From assembly GCA_022571845.1 (NCBI GenBank), contig JACZXB010000007.1, positions 62,001-126,000 of the forward strand: 64,000 nucleotides of DNA. Reading direction: 5' to 3'. This stretch comes from Candidatus Zixiibacteriota bacterium (GTDB lineage Bacteria > Zixibacteria > MSB-5A5 > GN15 > FEB-12). The first letter of the stretch is position 1. Every line of letters begins with the position of its first letter. The notes beneath the pieces are model-generated. The model searched no databases. It saw only the letters and a list, made by a program, of their open reading frames with translations, and was not told the origin of the DNA. Of this stretch, positions 16,205 through 24,957 are shown piece after piece. A program made the translations under genes and the position numbers.

Positions 16205-19120
16205 TTATTTCAACAGCATCATTTTCTTAGACGCAGTCTGTGCGTCTGTTGTCAATTTGTAGAAATAGACTCCGCTGGCTGTTCTTCTGCCAGACTGGTC
16301 GGTACCGTTCCAGTCAAAACTGTGTGAACCAGCGGCTATCGTACCTGAATAGAGCGTTTTCACATTCTGCCCCAAAGAGTTATAGATTTCGAGCAAAATC
16401 TCACCTCTTTTAGTGAGGTCAAATGAGATGGTGGTCGAGGGGTTAAACGGATTAGGGTAATTTTGGTTAAGCGAAAATTCTTGCGGAAGAACGCCGTACT
16501 GGTCATCGTCGATATCGGTAGGGACGCTGTATCTCTGGACAGCTCTGGTTACATTGTCATAGAGATCGTTTAAATCTGAGCCTATCACCAGCGCAAAGGC
16601 TATTTTTATGGAAACTCCCGGCGCCATATTGTAGGGTCCGGATATTGTATTCATCATTATATCAGCAGCAGCCGTTTGCAGGCTGTCACTGTTGGAACTG
16701 CTTATAAGATCAAATTTTTCCTGTTTCGTAAAGCCTCTTTTGCTGCTGCCATTGTTTGAGAAATGGAACCCTGACACATTTTCAAGGTTTACCAGCGCTA
16801 TTGATTTTCCGCCGGATGAATACTGCCTCATCATCTGCAGCTGCTGGTCAAATTCTGTAAAATCTCCTGAAGCAGAGATATCGGCATCAATAAAAAAGCC
16901 GAAGCGAAGCGAAGTAAGATAGTTGATAGTGTTATTCATTAACCAGAATTCAAATATGATGAAGCCTTCATCATATACTGTCTGATAGGCTGTCGTTTTC
17001 TGCATGATTGTCAGAGGAATCATAACATCGGACAGGTTGTCACGCATGACAGAAGTCATTGAAACCCTGTCAGCGACTGTTTCATCTTTGGTCATTGGCT
17101 CCAGTACTCCAAAATCGGTAAGGTCGAAAACACCGCTGCTGTTTCTGATCGATGACGAGAGCTGTGTTGAATTCCGGCCGACAATAATGCCCGCTTCAAA
17201 AAGAACACTGGCAGCTCCGTCAAAACTTAATCCTTTACCTCCCACATTATAAATTGAGCCGGGAGCAAAACCGTACTGTCCGAAATCGGAAACTGAAAAA
17301 TCTATTCTGTCTGTTGTCAGTTCAGCAATAGTGCCGAGCGGGGCGACTCCTGCTGTCAAACTGAATGTTATTGTATCTGAAATGCTGCCACTTATATCAT
17401 TGAGGAGTAATTCGAATTCAACATCTTGGCCATGATAGAGAGTAGAATCAAAACTAATCTCAAATTGCGGCAGACTGAAAGCGAGAGTGCTGTTAAATCC
17501 GAAGTAGAATTTCGAACTGCTCATTGTAACTGCAGCCTGATTGCTGTCAACTGTTCTTAGCGTCCCTGTAACTTCTTCCACATTGGCAGCTTCGTTGCCA
17601 AGCGTAATCTGCAAATGAAAGATGTCTCCCGGAAAAGGGGTTGTGCCTTCGGTAACAAACTTATCTTTAATTTCGAAAACAGCCACACCAGGAGGAGGAA
17701 TAAAGTTCAGGATTATTGAAGCATCCGGCAGGCCGTTGCCATAGGCGTTGTCTTCGCCGGAAGCTCCCAGGTCTCGGCAGGAACTGATTATGGCACTTTT
17801 GATCTGCTCAACCGTGGCATCGGGATTGTATTCTCTGATTAGCGCCACCAGACCGGCAATAAACGGCGCCGCCATCGAGGTTCCTGTCATAAATCCGTAG
17901 CCGCCGTCCTTGCTAGACGAACGAACCAGGACGCCCGGTGCGATAACTTCGGGTTTGATTTGTGTGGTATCGCAAGATGAAGGTCCGCGGCTGGAGAAAT
18001 CACCAATTACTTTATTATTATCAACAGCCCCGACTGAAAAACTATTTAATGGTGTAGCGGCTCTGTCGGCCGGGTCACGCATAGTCTGGGGGTTGGGCCC
18101 TTCGTTGCCGGCTGCAAAGACCGTAACAATACCGGCCGCTTCAACATTATCAATTACTTCCCAAAATGTTTGGGAGCAAGGGATAAAAAGTCCGCGCGGA
18201 ACACCCCAGCTGTTAAGAATTACATCGGGCACGTCGCTGGTTGTGTTGGCGTCGCCGTCAGGATTAAGAACCCATTGAAAGGCAGCCAGAATATCACTGA
18301 TTGTTGAGGGCAGCGGCTGTCCCTGGTCTATAACGCCGGCCGTTATCCACTGAGCATCAAAGGCTACGCCAATTGTATCGGCACCGTCAGAACCAACCAT
18401 CAAACCCATGGTGTGGGTTCCATGACCGACTTTGTCTGTCGGCGGGCTGTCCGGAGCAACATTGGAAAACCAGGCCGTTGACAGCGAAGTGCCGTGTCCG
18501 CGCCACTTTATATTTAGCGCCGGGTGGCCAACTTCGACACCGGTATCAAACGAACAGATAAGTCTGCCTTTGCCCGTTATTCCGCGGCTCCAGAGTGAGG
18601 GGATATTTAGCATCTCAATATGACTGGAGACACCGCTTGAGAGAGCTGGCGCCGAATAAGATTCCAGCGGCTGATCATAGGAAAGCGACACGTCTGGAAC
18701 TACATACGAGATATTTTTAAACTGTTCGAGAGCTTTTAGTTTGCTGACCGGAAGAGTCGCTTTGAAGGCCGGCACAATCCAGAATCTTGTCGGCGGTTCT
18801 GAGGCGTAAACATTGAGAAATCTTTCTAAGTCATCCATCTCTGTTGTTTGAAATTCACGTAATTTCTTTGAGACAAGTTTAATTCGTTCATGACGGGTCA
18901 ATTTGAGATTCGAAGATATCACTGCCAGTTTGCTGCTGGTATTTCCTGTTTCAGCAAAAATGACAACATTAACCAGGCTGTCAGTCAAGCCTGAAAACCG
19001 GGAGGCCGTCATACTATCAAGCTTAGCGGATAAAATCGGGCTATCTGAATCAGCAGCGGACAGTTCTGTAACCATCAGTAAGAGTGCAAATAATAGAGAT
19101 GTAAGTTTTCCGATTCTCAT
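16205..19120 (-). CDS. Secreted subtilisin-like (S8) peptidase with T9SS sorting domain
   Basis: 971 residues from ATG 19120, which has GGAG about 9 nt upstream and begins a clear signal peptide (MRIGKLTSLLFALLLMVT). The frame is open upstream to 19327, but that adds 69 Cys/His-rich residues before the signal and is rejected. An inhibitor-I9-like propeptide region comes first. The S8 triad is then visible: Asp in CSFDTGVEVGHP (about 191), His in GHGTHTMGLM (about 235), Ser in GTSMAAPFIAG (about 413). Beta-rich domains follow. The last 90 residues are a T9SS type A sorting domain (NYPNPFNPSTTISF to KKMMLLK). The mature enzyme is expected to be released or surface-bound after T9SS export. Confidence 0.94.
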   Translation of the reverse strand: MRIGKLTSLLFALLLMVTELSAADSDSPILSAKLDSMTASRFSGLTDSLVNVVIFAETGNTSSKLAVISSNLKLTRHERIKLVSKKLREFQTTEMDDLERFLNVYASEPPTRFWIVPAFKATLPVSKLKALEQFKNISYVVPDVSLSYDQPLESYSAPALSSGVSSHIEMLNIPSLWSRGITGKGRLICSFDTGVEVGHPALNIKWRGHGTSLSTAWFSNVAPDSPPTDKVGHGTHTMGLMVGSDGADTIGVAFDAQWITAGVIDQGQPLPSTISDILAAFQWVLNPDGDANTTSDVPDVILNSWGVPRGLFIPCSQTFWEVIDNVEAAGIVTVFAAGNEGPNPQTMRDPADRAATPLNSFSVGAVDNNKVIGDFSSRGPSSCDTTQIKPEVIAPGVLVRSSSKDGGYGFMTGTSMAAPFIAGLVALIREYNPDATVEQIKSAIISSCRDLGASGEDNAYGNGLPDASIILNFIPPPGVAVFEIKDKFVTEGTTPFPGDIFHLQITLGNEAANVEEVTGTLRTVDSNQAAVTMSSSKFYFGFNSTLAFSLPQFEISFDSTLYHGQDVEFELLLNDISGSISDTITFSLTAGVAPLGTIAELTTDRIDFSVSDFGQYGFAPGSIYNVGGKGLSFDGAASVLFEAGIIVGRNSTQLSSSIRNSSGVFDLTDFGVLEPMTKDETVADRVSMTSVMRDNLSDVMIPLTIMQKTTAYQTVYDEGFIIFEFWLMNNTINYLTSLRFGFFIDADISASGDFTEFDQQLQMMRQYSSGGKSIALVNLENVSGFHFSNNGSSKRGFTKQEKFDLISSSNSDSLQTAAADIMMNTISGPYNMAPGVSIKIAFALVIGSDLNDLYDNVTRAVQRYSVPTDIDDDQYGVLPQEFSLNQNYPNPFNPSTTISFDLTKRGEILLEIYNSLGQNVKTLYSGTIAAGSHSFDWNGTDQSGRRTASGVYFYKLTTDAQTASKKMMLLK

Positions 19121-19407
19121 CTTTTCTCCGTGCCTGTTTTCTAATGAGTCAAAAGAGCAAAGGTTATGCCGTTGTTTGAGGCTGCAAAAGTTTGCGCTAT
19201 AATGGTGTGAACTGTAGGAGTTACCATAATATGCACAACGCAAAGCATTCTCCTGCAAATACTTACACTGGGTGGCCGGGGCGCGCTTAGGACTCTGACA
19301 ACAAATCGAATAAAAACCGGTATGCACCGAATCTCTGCCCGGGTAAAAGAAAAAGCACAGTCTGCAAAATATTACAGAACCGCCTTCAATTTGATATATT
19401 GATTAAT

Positions 19408-21567
19408 ATGCAGCTCAGACTCGCAGATTTTTACAAGAAGAACATGGCCATAATCTGGATTCTATGCGGCGCTTTACTGCTTAGAATTATCTATTTACTG
19501 ATCTACTCGAGCATGCCCGACTGGAATATGCTGACTGTTGATAATTACTATCACCTCAATTGGGCTAAAGATATTGCATCGGGAAACATATTTGGAGATA
19601 CGACATATTTCCGCGCTCCTTTTTATATCTTTTGCCTGGCCCTTGTTTTTTCTCTTTTCGGAGCAACGCTTGCTGCCGCCAGAATTTTTGGTCTGGTCAT
19701 CGGTCTGGTCTCTCTGCTGCTTACTTTTTTGACAGGTAAAAAACTGTTTAGCAAACGGACCGGCCTGATAGCAGCAGCGATTCAGTCTGTCTATCCTCTG
19801 AATTTATATTTTGAGTCAGAGCTGCTGCTTGATCCGCTTTTCATGCTGCTCTTGCAGTTGTCAGTATACTTCTTTGTCCTCTGGTATAAAAAGCAAAATT
19901 TATCGAGTCTTATCTGTATGGCGCTGTCACTTGGTCTGGCATCTATAACCAGACCAACGGCGCTACTGTTTTTGCCGCTGGTTATCATTTTTTTGTACTT
20001 TAGCAGCACACTCTGGAAGCAAAGAGTAAAGCTAATCGCTTCCTTCACTCTCTTGCTGGCCCTGATAATTGTGCCAATTACCATTCGTAATTATGTCGTA
20101 GGCGGCGAAGCTGTTTTGATTTCATCTCAAGGCGGTATCAACTTTTACATCGGCAATAACCGGCAGTCAGACGGTGTCACCGCCGCCATGCCTGAACCTC
20201 TTGGTCATAACTGGAAAATCGATGATATTCGGTATCTGGCAGAATCTGAGACATCGGGCAAAATAAAATCTGGTGCTCTCTCTGATTTTTGGTACAATAA
20301 AACGTTCGATGAGATTTTTAAAAGACCGCTGCAATGGGGCGGTCTGTTTCTTAAGAAACTCTATTACAGTTTTTCAAATCGTGAAATTTCAAACAACAGG
20401 AATCTCGACTATTTCTTTTCACAACACTCACTTCTAAAATTTAGTTATTTTCCGTTCGCGGTTCTCCTGGCGCTGTCAGTTTTTGCTGTTGTAACAGGAT
20501 ATAAGTCTCACTGGGGAATCAGACTGCTGCTTGTTTTGATTTTCTTCTATTCAGCTGCTGTCGCTCTCTTTTTCTTCAGCAGCCGCTTTAGACTGCCGCT
20601 TTTGCCTTTCTATATCATCCTGTCTGCTGTGGGAATAGAAAGTTTGTTGAGGCTGTCAAAGCAGAACTATCCCAAATATTTGCTGCCTGTATCTCTGGCG
20701 GTGCTGGCTGCTATCTTTTCTGCAGCACCAATAGCACCACTTCCAGCAGGCAGACAGCTGCAGCACTGGGTATCACTCGGTTTGTTTCATTACGCTAATG
20801 GCCATACCAATACGGCTATTGGCTACTTTTATAGGGCAGCTAAGATTGATTCGACTTTCCCGGAGCTAAATCTCAACATCGGCGCCTGCCATCTTCAACT
20901 TAAGAATCTTGACAGTTCCATTTTCTATTTCGAAAAAGAAGTCAAAGCACACCCAAAGCGAGCTCTGGGACATAGCAATCTGGCCGGCATAAACCTCGTA
21001 CAAGAAGAATGGGACGAGGCCTTCAGTAATGCGAGCAAGGCAATAGTACTAAAACCGTATCGCGCCAATGCTCATACTATAAGACTGAGAGCTGCGTCAA
21101 ATATATCAGGCATTAATACAGATTCCCTGGTAAACATTGCAAACTATGCTTCAGAGAGAACCAATCAGGACCGTAACGTTCTTTATAATGCAGCCGTTAT
21201 ACTGACGCGCAGAAGTTCGCCCGAACAGGCCATCTCTTTTCTAATAAGAGCTTTGAGCTCTAAATCTGCTCCGATAGAAATCGATGACGAGGCCTTTACC
21301 CCGTACTATGCTGAAACGAAAGCTGCCCGTTTATCCAAACGGGCACTTGTTAATTATCAACTGGGCTATGTTTATGGAATAAAGAATGAATACGGCAACT
21401 CAATTCGTTATAGTATCGAAGCAATATCAATAGATCCGAATTTAGAATCTGCCTATGCTAACCTTGCCGCAGGTTACTACGCTTTAGGGAAATTTGCGGC
21501 TTCAGATTCGGTTATTGCCGAAGCAAAAAAACTTTTTCCAACAAGTCAAATTTTTGAAAGACCATAA
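19408..21567 (+). CDS. Membrane glycosyltransferase (GT39/ArnT-like) with C-terminal TPR domain
   Basis: About 719 residues from ATG 19408; an in-frame TTG three codons earlier is the alternative start, and neither has a strong ribosome site. The N-terminal 450 residues carry about eleven TM helices. DNYYHLNWA in the first loop is the acidic motif expected of GT-C enzymes that use polyprenyl-phosphate sugars (PMT/ArnT-like). From about 470 the protein turns soluble with TPR-type repeats (for example AKIDSTFPELNLNIGACHLQ and EAISIDPNLESAYANLAAGY). GT-C plus TPR fusions are common in FCB bacteria and probably glycosylate exported protein or lipid. The acceptor is unknown. It is divergent from the S8 peptidase gene. 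Confidence 0.85.
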   Translation: MQLRLADFYKKNMAIIWILCGALLLRIIYLLIYSSMPDWNMLTVDNYYHLNWAKDIASGNIFGDTTYFRAPFYIFCLALVFSLFGATLAAARIFGLVIGLVSLLLTFLTGKKLFSKRTGLIAAAIQSVYPLNLYFESELLLDPLFMLLLQLSVYFFVLWYKKQNLSSLICMALSLGLASITRPTALLFLPLVIIFLYFSSTLWKQRVKLIASFTLLLALIIVPITIRNYVVGGEAVLISSQGGINFYIGNNRQSDGVTAAMPEPLGHNWKIDDIRYLAESETSGKIKSGALSDFWYNKTFDEIFKRPLQWGGLFLKKLYYSFSNREISNNRNLDYFFSQHSLLKFSYFPFAVLLALSVFAVVTGYKSHWGIRLLLVLIFFYSAAVALFFFSSRFRLPLLPFYIILSAVGIESLLRLSKQNYPKYLLPVSLAVLAAIFSAAPIAPLPAGRQLQHWVSLGLFHYANGHTNTAIGYFYRAAKIDSTFPELNLNIGACHLQLKNLDSSIFYFEKEVKAHPKRALGHSNLAGINLVQEEWDEAFSNASKAIVLKPYRANAHTIRLRAASNISGINTDSLVNIANYASERTNQDRNVLYNAAVILTRRSSPEQAISFLIRALSSKSAPIEIDDEAFTPYYAETKAARLSKRALVNYQLGYVYGIKNEYGNSIRYSIEAISIDPNLESAYANLAAGYYALGKFAASDSVIAEAKKLFPTSQIFERP

Positions 21568-21601
21568 AAAAAGGAGAAGTCTTTTCAATTCATTGAAAAA
21601 G
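21566..21601 (-). terminator. Weak terminator-like hairpin between convergent genes
   Basis: CTTTTCAAT / ATTGAAAAAG (21581-21601) forms a 9-bp stem with a one-base bulge. On the minus strand a run of seven T follows about 8 nt later, just before the glycosyltransferase stop. It lies in the 67-nt gap between convergent genes. The AT-rich stem makes it a weak call. Confidence 0.35.
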
Positions 21602-21634
21602 GCAAGGTCTTTCATAATCAAATTCAAATCAGTT

Positions 21635-23893
21635 CTATCTCATTCCGGCAGCTTCCGGGTCACCATACATCCTTTCGTACTCTTCCACTCTTGCTCTGTA
21701 ATTCTCCCTTGCATTTTCTATTGTGAGATTTAGCTTGGAATCATTGTAACGCGGTTTGGCAGGCGCTGCTCCTGTTCCCAATGAGGGGTCATACAACCAG
21801 TTGAGTACAGAGTCTGCCATGCTCTGGAAAGCGAGTGTATCCAGCACCAGCGGTGTAAAGTTGCAGTGCACAGTTCTGTACAATCCGGCGTTTAGCCTGT
21901 GGGCAACCGGTGCAGCTTCAAAAACGTATCGATCTCCGAGCGGATGTGTCGGACCGTAGAAAGAGTTATATTTGTAGAGCAGTTCGGTACCAAAAGTTCT
22001 GATACTCCAGCCTACTTCCGGTAGACCATAGTTAAACTGCGTGGGATGCCAGTGGAGGTTTGTATCCGTCGAGGCACTCCAGTTAAGCATAGTGCGTAAT
22101 CTGAAAGTATCCACAACCATATCAACCCAGCCGGGCTGTCTGGCCGTGGCACCAATGAAATCTTCAATACGGGCTTGAGAACATTTTGAACCTATTGCGT
22201 GACAACCCCAGCCTGTGTAAACCACTTGTGTTACTCCAAAATACCGAGCGTAGTTAGGACTCGCCCCATTAAGTGTCAGCGGGTTTCGGTCGCCTGGTCC
22301 TACTGCAGCACGCATCATCACCCACACATTTACTCCGGCGTCAATAGCTTTATAAATCTTCGGCAGAGCGAAATCATCAATAACCGCATGCTTAGCACTT
22401 TCATTATACAATATAATCAGTTTGTGTTTCAAGAGAGTAGCGAGAGGAACGCTTTCGGGTGAATTTTTCGTTTGCAGATAGTCTCTATAGTGTATTCCAG
22501 CTTGGGGCGTTCTTGAAGTATCAAGATACAAAGAGGAACCCTCCCGTGTATCCGCCCATTTCTTTATGACATCATACCATAACCCTCTTGCTGAATCTAC
22601 GTGCACCGAGCGGTTCGACCACCTCGTAGTGAACAGGTACTCGGTACCGTCTACAATCAAAATTTCACGCTCATAACGGGGGTTAAGCACTCTTACTGTT
22701 TTAAATGCAGGCACTATATCGGGCACCTGAGCATCGTCTCGGCAGCGAATCCAGAAAACAAAACTCATTTCCACAGTGGTGTCTGCGTCCGGTTCTACGT
22801 TAGCTTTATAAGAAGCAAACACGTTAAAAATTGTATCAGCGGTCTTTTCAACCCAGGGTCCACCGTCAATACTGTTACTTGACTGAAACACCACAGCATT
22901 TAAAATAGAATCTCCGGTAAATAAAGTGTCCTCTATATCAAAGAAGTCTTCCAGTCCGCCACGAGCATCAGACGGAGTTGTCAGGCTGACAACCAGCGTG
23001 TCGCAAGTTACTGCGGTATCGGGAGGAAGAGTCAAAGTAGAACACTTTGGCGGACTTACTGTTGTGTCACATTCGGTTAGCTGCGGCAGCGTAATGGTAG
23101 TGTCACATCTTATTATTATGTCTCCGATTTTAAACACTTTTCCATCAGAGGTCACATACCTGATAGTGAAAAACTGGGAGGTTACTATATTTAATACAGA
23201 ATCGTTGTATGGTCCATACAAGCGGTACTCAAACTCAAAGGGAGGGGGATCCTGTGGAAAGTCAATCAAGTCTTCCCCTTTCCAGCGCATCTTGACTCCT
23301 GTTATTATCCCACCCGACTGTACTGCATCGACAAAAGGCAGGTCAAGAGACGGTGGATTAAAGAGCAATGTCTGAGGCGGATTGTCATTTCTTGCGAAAA
23401 TTCGCGAAGCAATTCTGGAGCCCAGCCCCTCTTCGTCAAAAGCCTGCAAGAACACATATTGCTTTACAAACGTATTAACTGGATCACTTAAGTCTGCTGA
23501 AAGTTTAATGATTTCCTGCGTACCGGGTTGAGAATTTGCAACATCTACGTCAATATAAGTCCAGCTGGTATCATCAACTGTCTCAATATATGTCATTAGT
23601 AGAATGCTATCCGGAGCAGGATCACCTATCTCATCGACGGTTGCTACATGATAACGGAAATATGCTATAATTCCGTCCGGGTCACTTCCCCACCAATAGA
23701 TAACAGAATTTTTTGAAAAATTAGTACTTTCCGGTGGAGAATTGATGAAACCAACTGTTGGAGCTATATTTCCTGTTGCTTCTCCCTGCCAGTCCGACCT
23801 ACAGCCAGACACAAACAGAAAACTAAGTGGTACTATTAGCAGGAGAAAAAGCAGTAAAGCTGAAACCAATCTATTTTTTGCAACATTGTCCAT
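21635..23893 (-). CDS. Large lipoprotein of the TonB/PorV cluster, function unknown
   Basis: 752 residues. A lipoprotein signal ends in FLFVSGC, with Cys about 31 as the lipidated residue. Early parts look like FN3/Ig-type sandwiches (SPPESTNFSKNSVIYWWGSD, then IAYFRYHVATVDE). From about 400 comes an alpha/beta region starting REILIVDGTEYLF that includes LIILYNES and VWVMMRAAVG, resembling the Rossmann-like ThuA/glutaminase-type fold without a recognisable catalytic site. I do not know the family. It is the last gene of a probable three-gene operon (TonB receptor, PorV-like protein, this lipoprotein; gaps of 24 and 20 nt), suggesting a role at the outer membrane. Confidence 0.75.
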   Translation of the reverse strand: MDNVAKNRLVSALLLFLLLIVPLSFLFVSGCRSDWQGEATGNIAPTVGFINSPPESTNFSKNSVIYWWGSDPDGIIAYFRYHVATVDEIGDPAPDSILLMTYIETVDDTSWTYIDVDVANSQPGTQEIIKLSADLSDPVNTFVKQYVFLQAFDEEGLGSRIASRIFARNDNPPQTLLFNPPSLDLPFVDAVQSGGIITGVKMRWKGEDLIDFPQDPPPFEFEYRLYGPYNDSVLNIVTSQFFTIRYVTSDGKVFKIGDIIIRCDTTITLPQLTECDTTVSPPKCSTLTLPPDTAVTCDTLVVSLTTPSDARGGLEDFFDIEDTLFTGDSILNAVVFQSSNSIDGGPWVEKTADTIFNVFASYKANVEPDADTTVEMSFVFWIRCRDDAQVPDIVPAFKTVRVLNPRYEREILIVDGTEYLFTTRWSNRSVHVDSARGLWYDVIKKWADTREGSSLYLDTSRTPQAGIHYRDYLQTKNSPESVPLATLLKHKLIILYNESAKHAVIDDFALPKIYKAIDAGVNVWVMMRAAVGPGDRNPLTLNGASPNYARYFGVTQVVYTGWGCHAIGSKCSQARIEDFIGATARQPGWVDMVVDTFRLRTMLNWSASTDTNLHWHPTQFNYGLPEVGWSIRTFGTELLYKYNSFYGPTHPLGDRYVFEAAPVAHRLNAGLYRTVHCNFTPLVLDTLAFQSMADSVLNWLYDPSLGTGAAPAKPRYNDSKLNLTIENARENYRARVEEYERMYGDPEAAGMR

Positions 23894-23913
23894 TATTATA
23901 ATAATCCTTCTGA

Positions 23914-24933
23914 CTAAAATGCAAACGATAACGTAAAGCGATGTACTTCAGTTAATATACCAAAATCCTGATAGGCATAATCTATCCGAATTTCCTGGTC
24001 TTCGTTAAAGGGCAATCTCAATCCTCCGCCCGCGGTCAGACCGTCAACATCATAATTGAATCGCGCACCTGCACGGAGAGATACCATATCCTTGAACGTA
24101 TATTCTACTCCGGTGTTATATTTTTCAAGGTTGTCCGAGGGATGCCAGCCTTCGGCAGCGAATGTCACGAAATGATCAACCTGTTCGACAACATTTATTG
24201 AGGCTCCGAACTTGAAATTAATCGGCAGGGGATAATCCACCCTCTCAAATCTCATATCCCCTCCAAAATTGGTAATAACCATTCCAATCTTGAATCCTCT
24301 AAAACCGGTGTCGTAGAGCGTGCCGACATCGGCGGCCCAGCCGTTTGAAGTAAAAATTGCCGCTGTTTCCTGTAGAAACTTTAATGTAAAGCCAATAGAG
24401 AACCTATCAGTTAAATAACGACCGTAACTAAAGCTTAGCGCCACATCTTGCCATTTGAATGTTCTACCGGTACCACTTATAGTTGGGCTGATAACACCGC
24501 TGCCATAAGTTGTTTCAATGATATCTCCGGAACTAAGCGAATAAAGGCCAATTCCAATTACGCCGCCAATTGATTCCAGCGGCAGACCAATAGCGGCAAA
24601 GCCGAAGCCCACATCCGCGGGCATGCTTATGTAAGTAAAGGTGGCTTCTTTGCCATATAGCGAGGTCAAGGCAGCCGGGTTATAGTAGACTGCTGAGATG
24701 TCATCTACAACAGCCGTAAAGGCTTCACCCATAGCCATAGCTCTTGAGGAAACACCGAGCTCCAGAAACTGCGCACCGGTCGTACCTACTTTGGCCTGAG
24801 AGAAAACCGCAGGCGATGTTAGAGCAATCGCTACCAATACACAAATGATTGACAGCAATACTTTCCTGCCAGGTTTCTTTGCCCTCCCTGCCAGTTTGTC
24901 TTTATTTACTAAAGAAGTCATAAACCGCCTCAT
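23914..24933 (-). CDS. PorV/PorQ family outer-membrane protein
   Basis: 339 residues. After an N-terminal signal (about 20-47) the mature part starts KVGTTGAQFLELGVSSRAMAMGEAFTA, then VYYNPAAL, which is the hallmark of the PorV/PorQ family, followed by alternating beta strands of a 14-stranded FadL-like barrel ending in HRFTLSFAF. PorV shuttles T9SS cargo from the translocon to the sortase complex; PorQ-type relatives have related roles. Given two T9SS cargo proteins nearby, a secretion role is likely, but many FCB genomes hold several paralogues of unknown duty. A second in-frame ATG at 24921 with GAGGCGG just ahead of it is an equally good start. Confidence 0.88.
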   Translation of the reverse strand: MRRFMTSLVNKDKLAGRAKKPGRKVLLSIICVLVAIALTSPAVFSQAKVGTTGAQFLELGVSSRAMAMGEAFTAVVDDISAVYYNPAALTSLYGKEATFTYISMPADVGFGFAAIGLPLESIGGVIGIGLYSLSSGDIIETTYGSGVISPTISGTGRTFKWQDVALSFSYGRYLTDRFSIGFTLKFLQETAAIFTSNGWAADVGTLYDTGFRGFKIGMVITNFGGDMRFERVDYPLPINFKFGASINVVEQVDHFVTFAAEGWHPSDNLEKYNTGVEYTFKDMVSLRAGARFNYDVDGLTAGGGLRLPFNEDQEIRIDYAYQDFGILTEVHRFTLSFAF

Positions 24934-24957
24934 CTATTTAATGATTTTATTTCCATT

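Noticed and set aside
19121-19327. N-terminal extension of the S8 peptidase
   Set aside because: The extension precedes a clear signal peptide and has no coding character; ATG 19120 has a good ribosome site.
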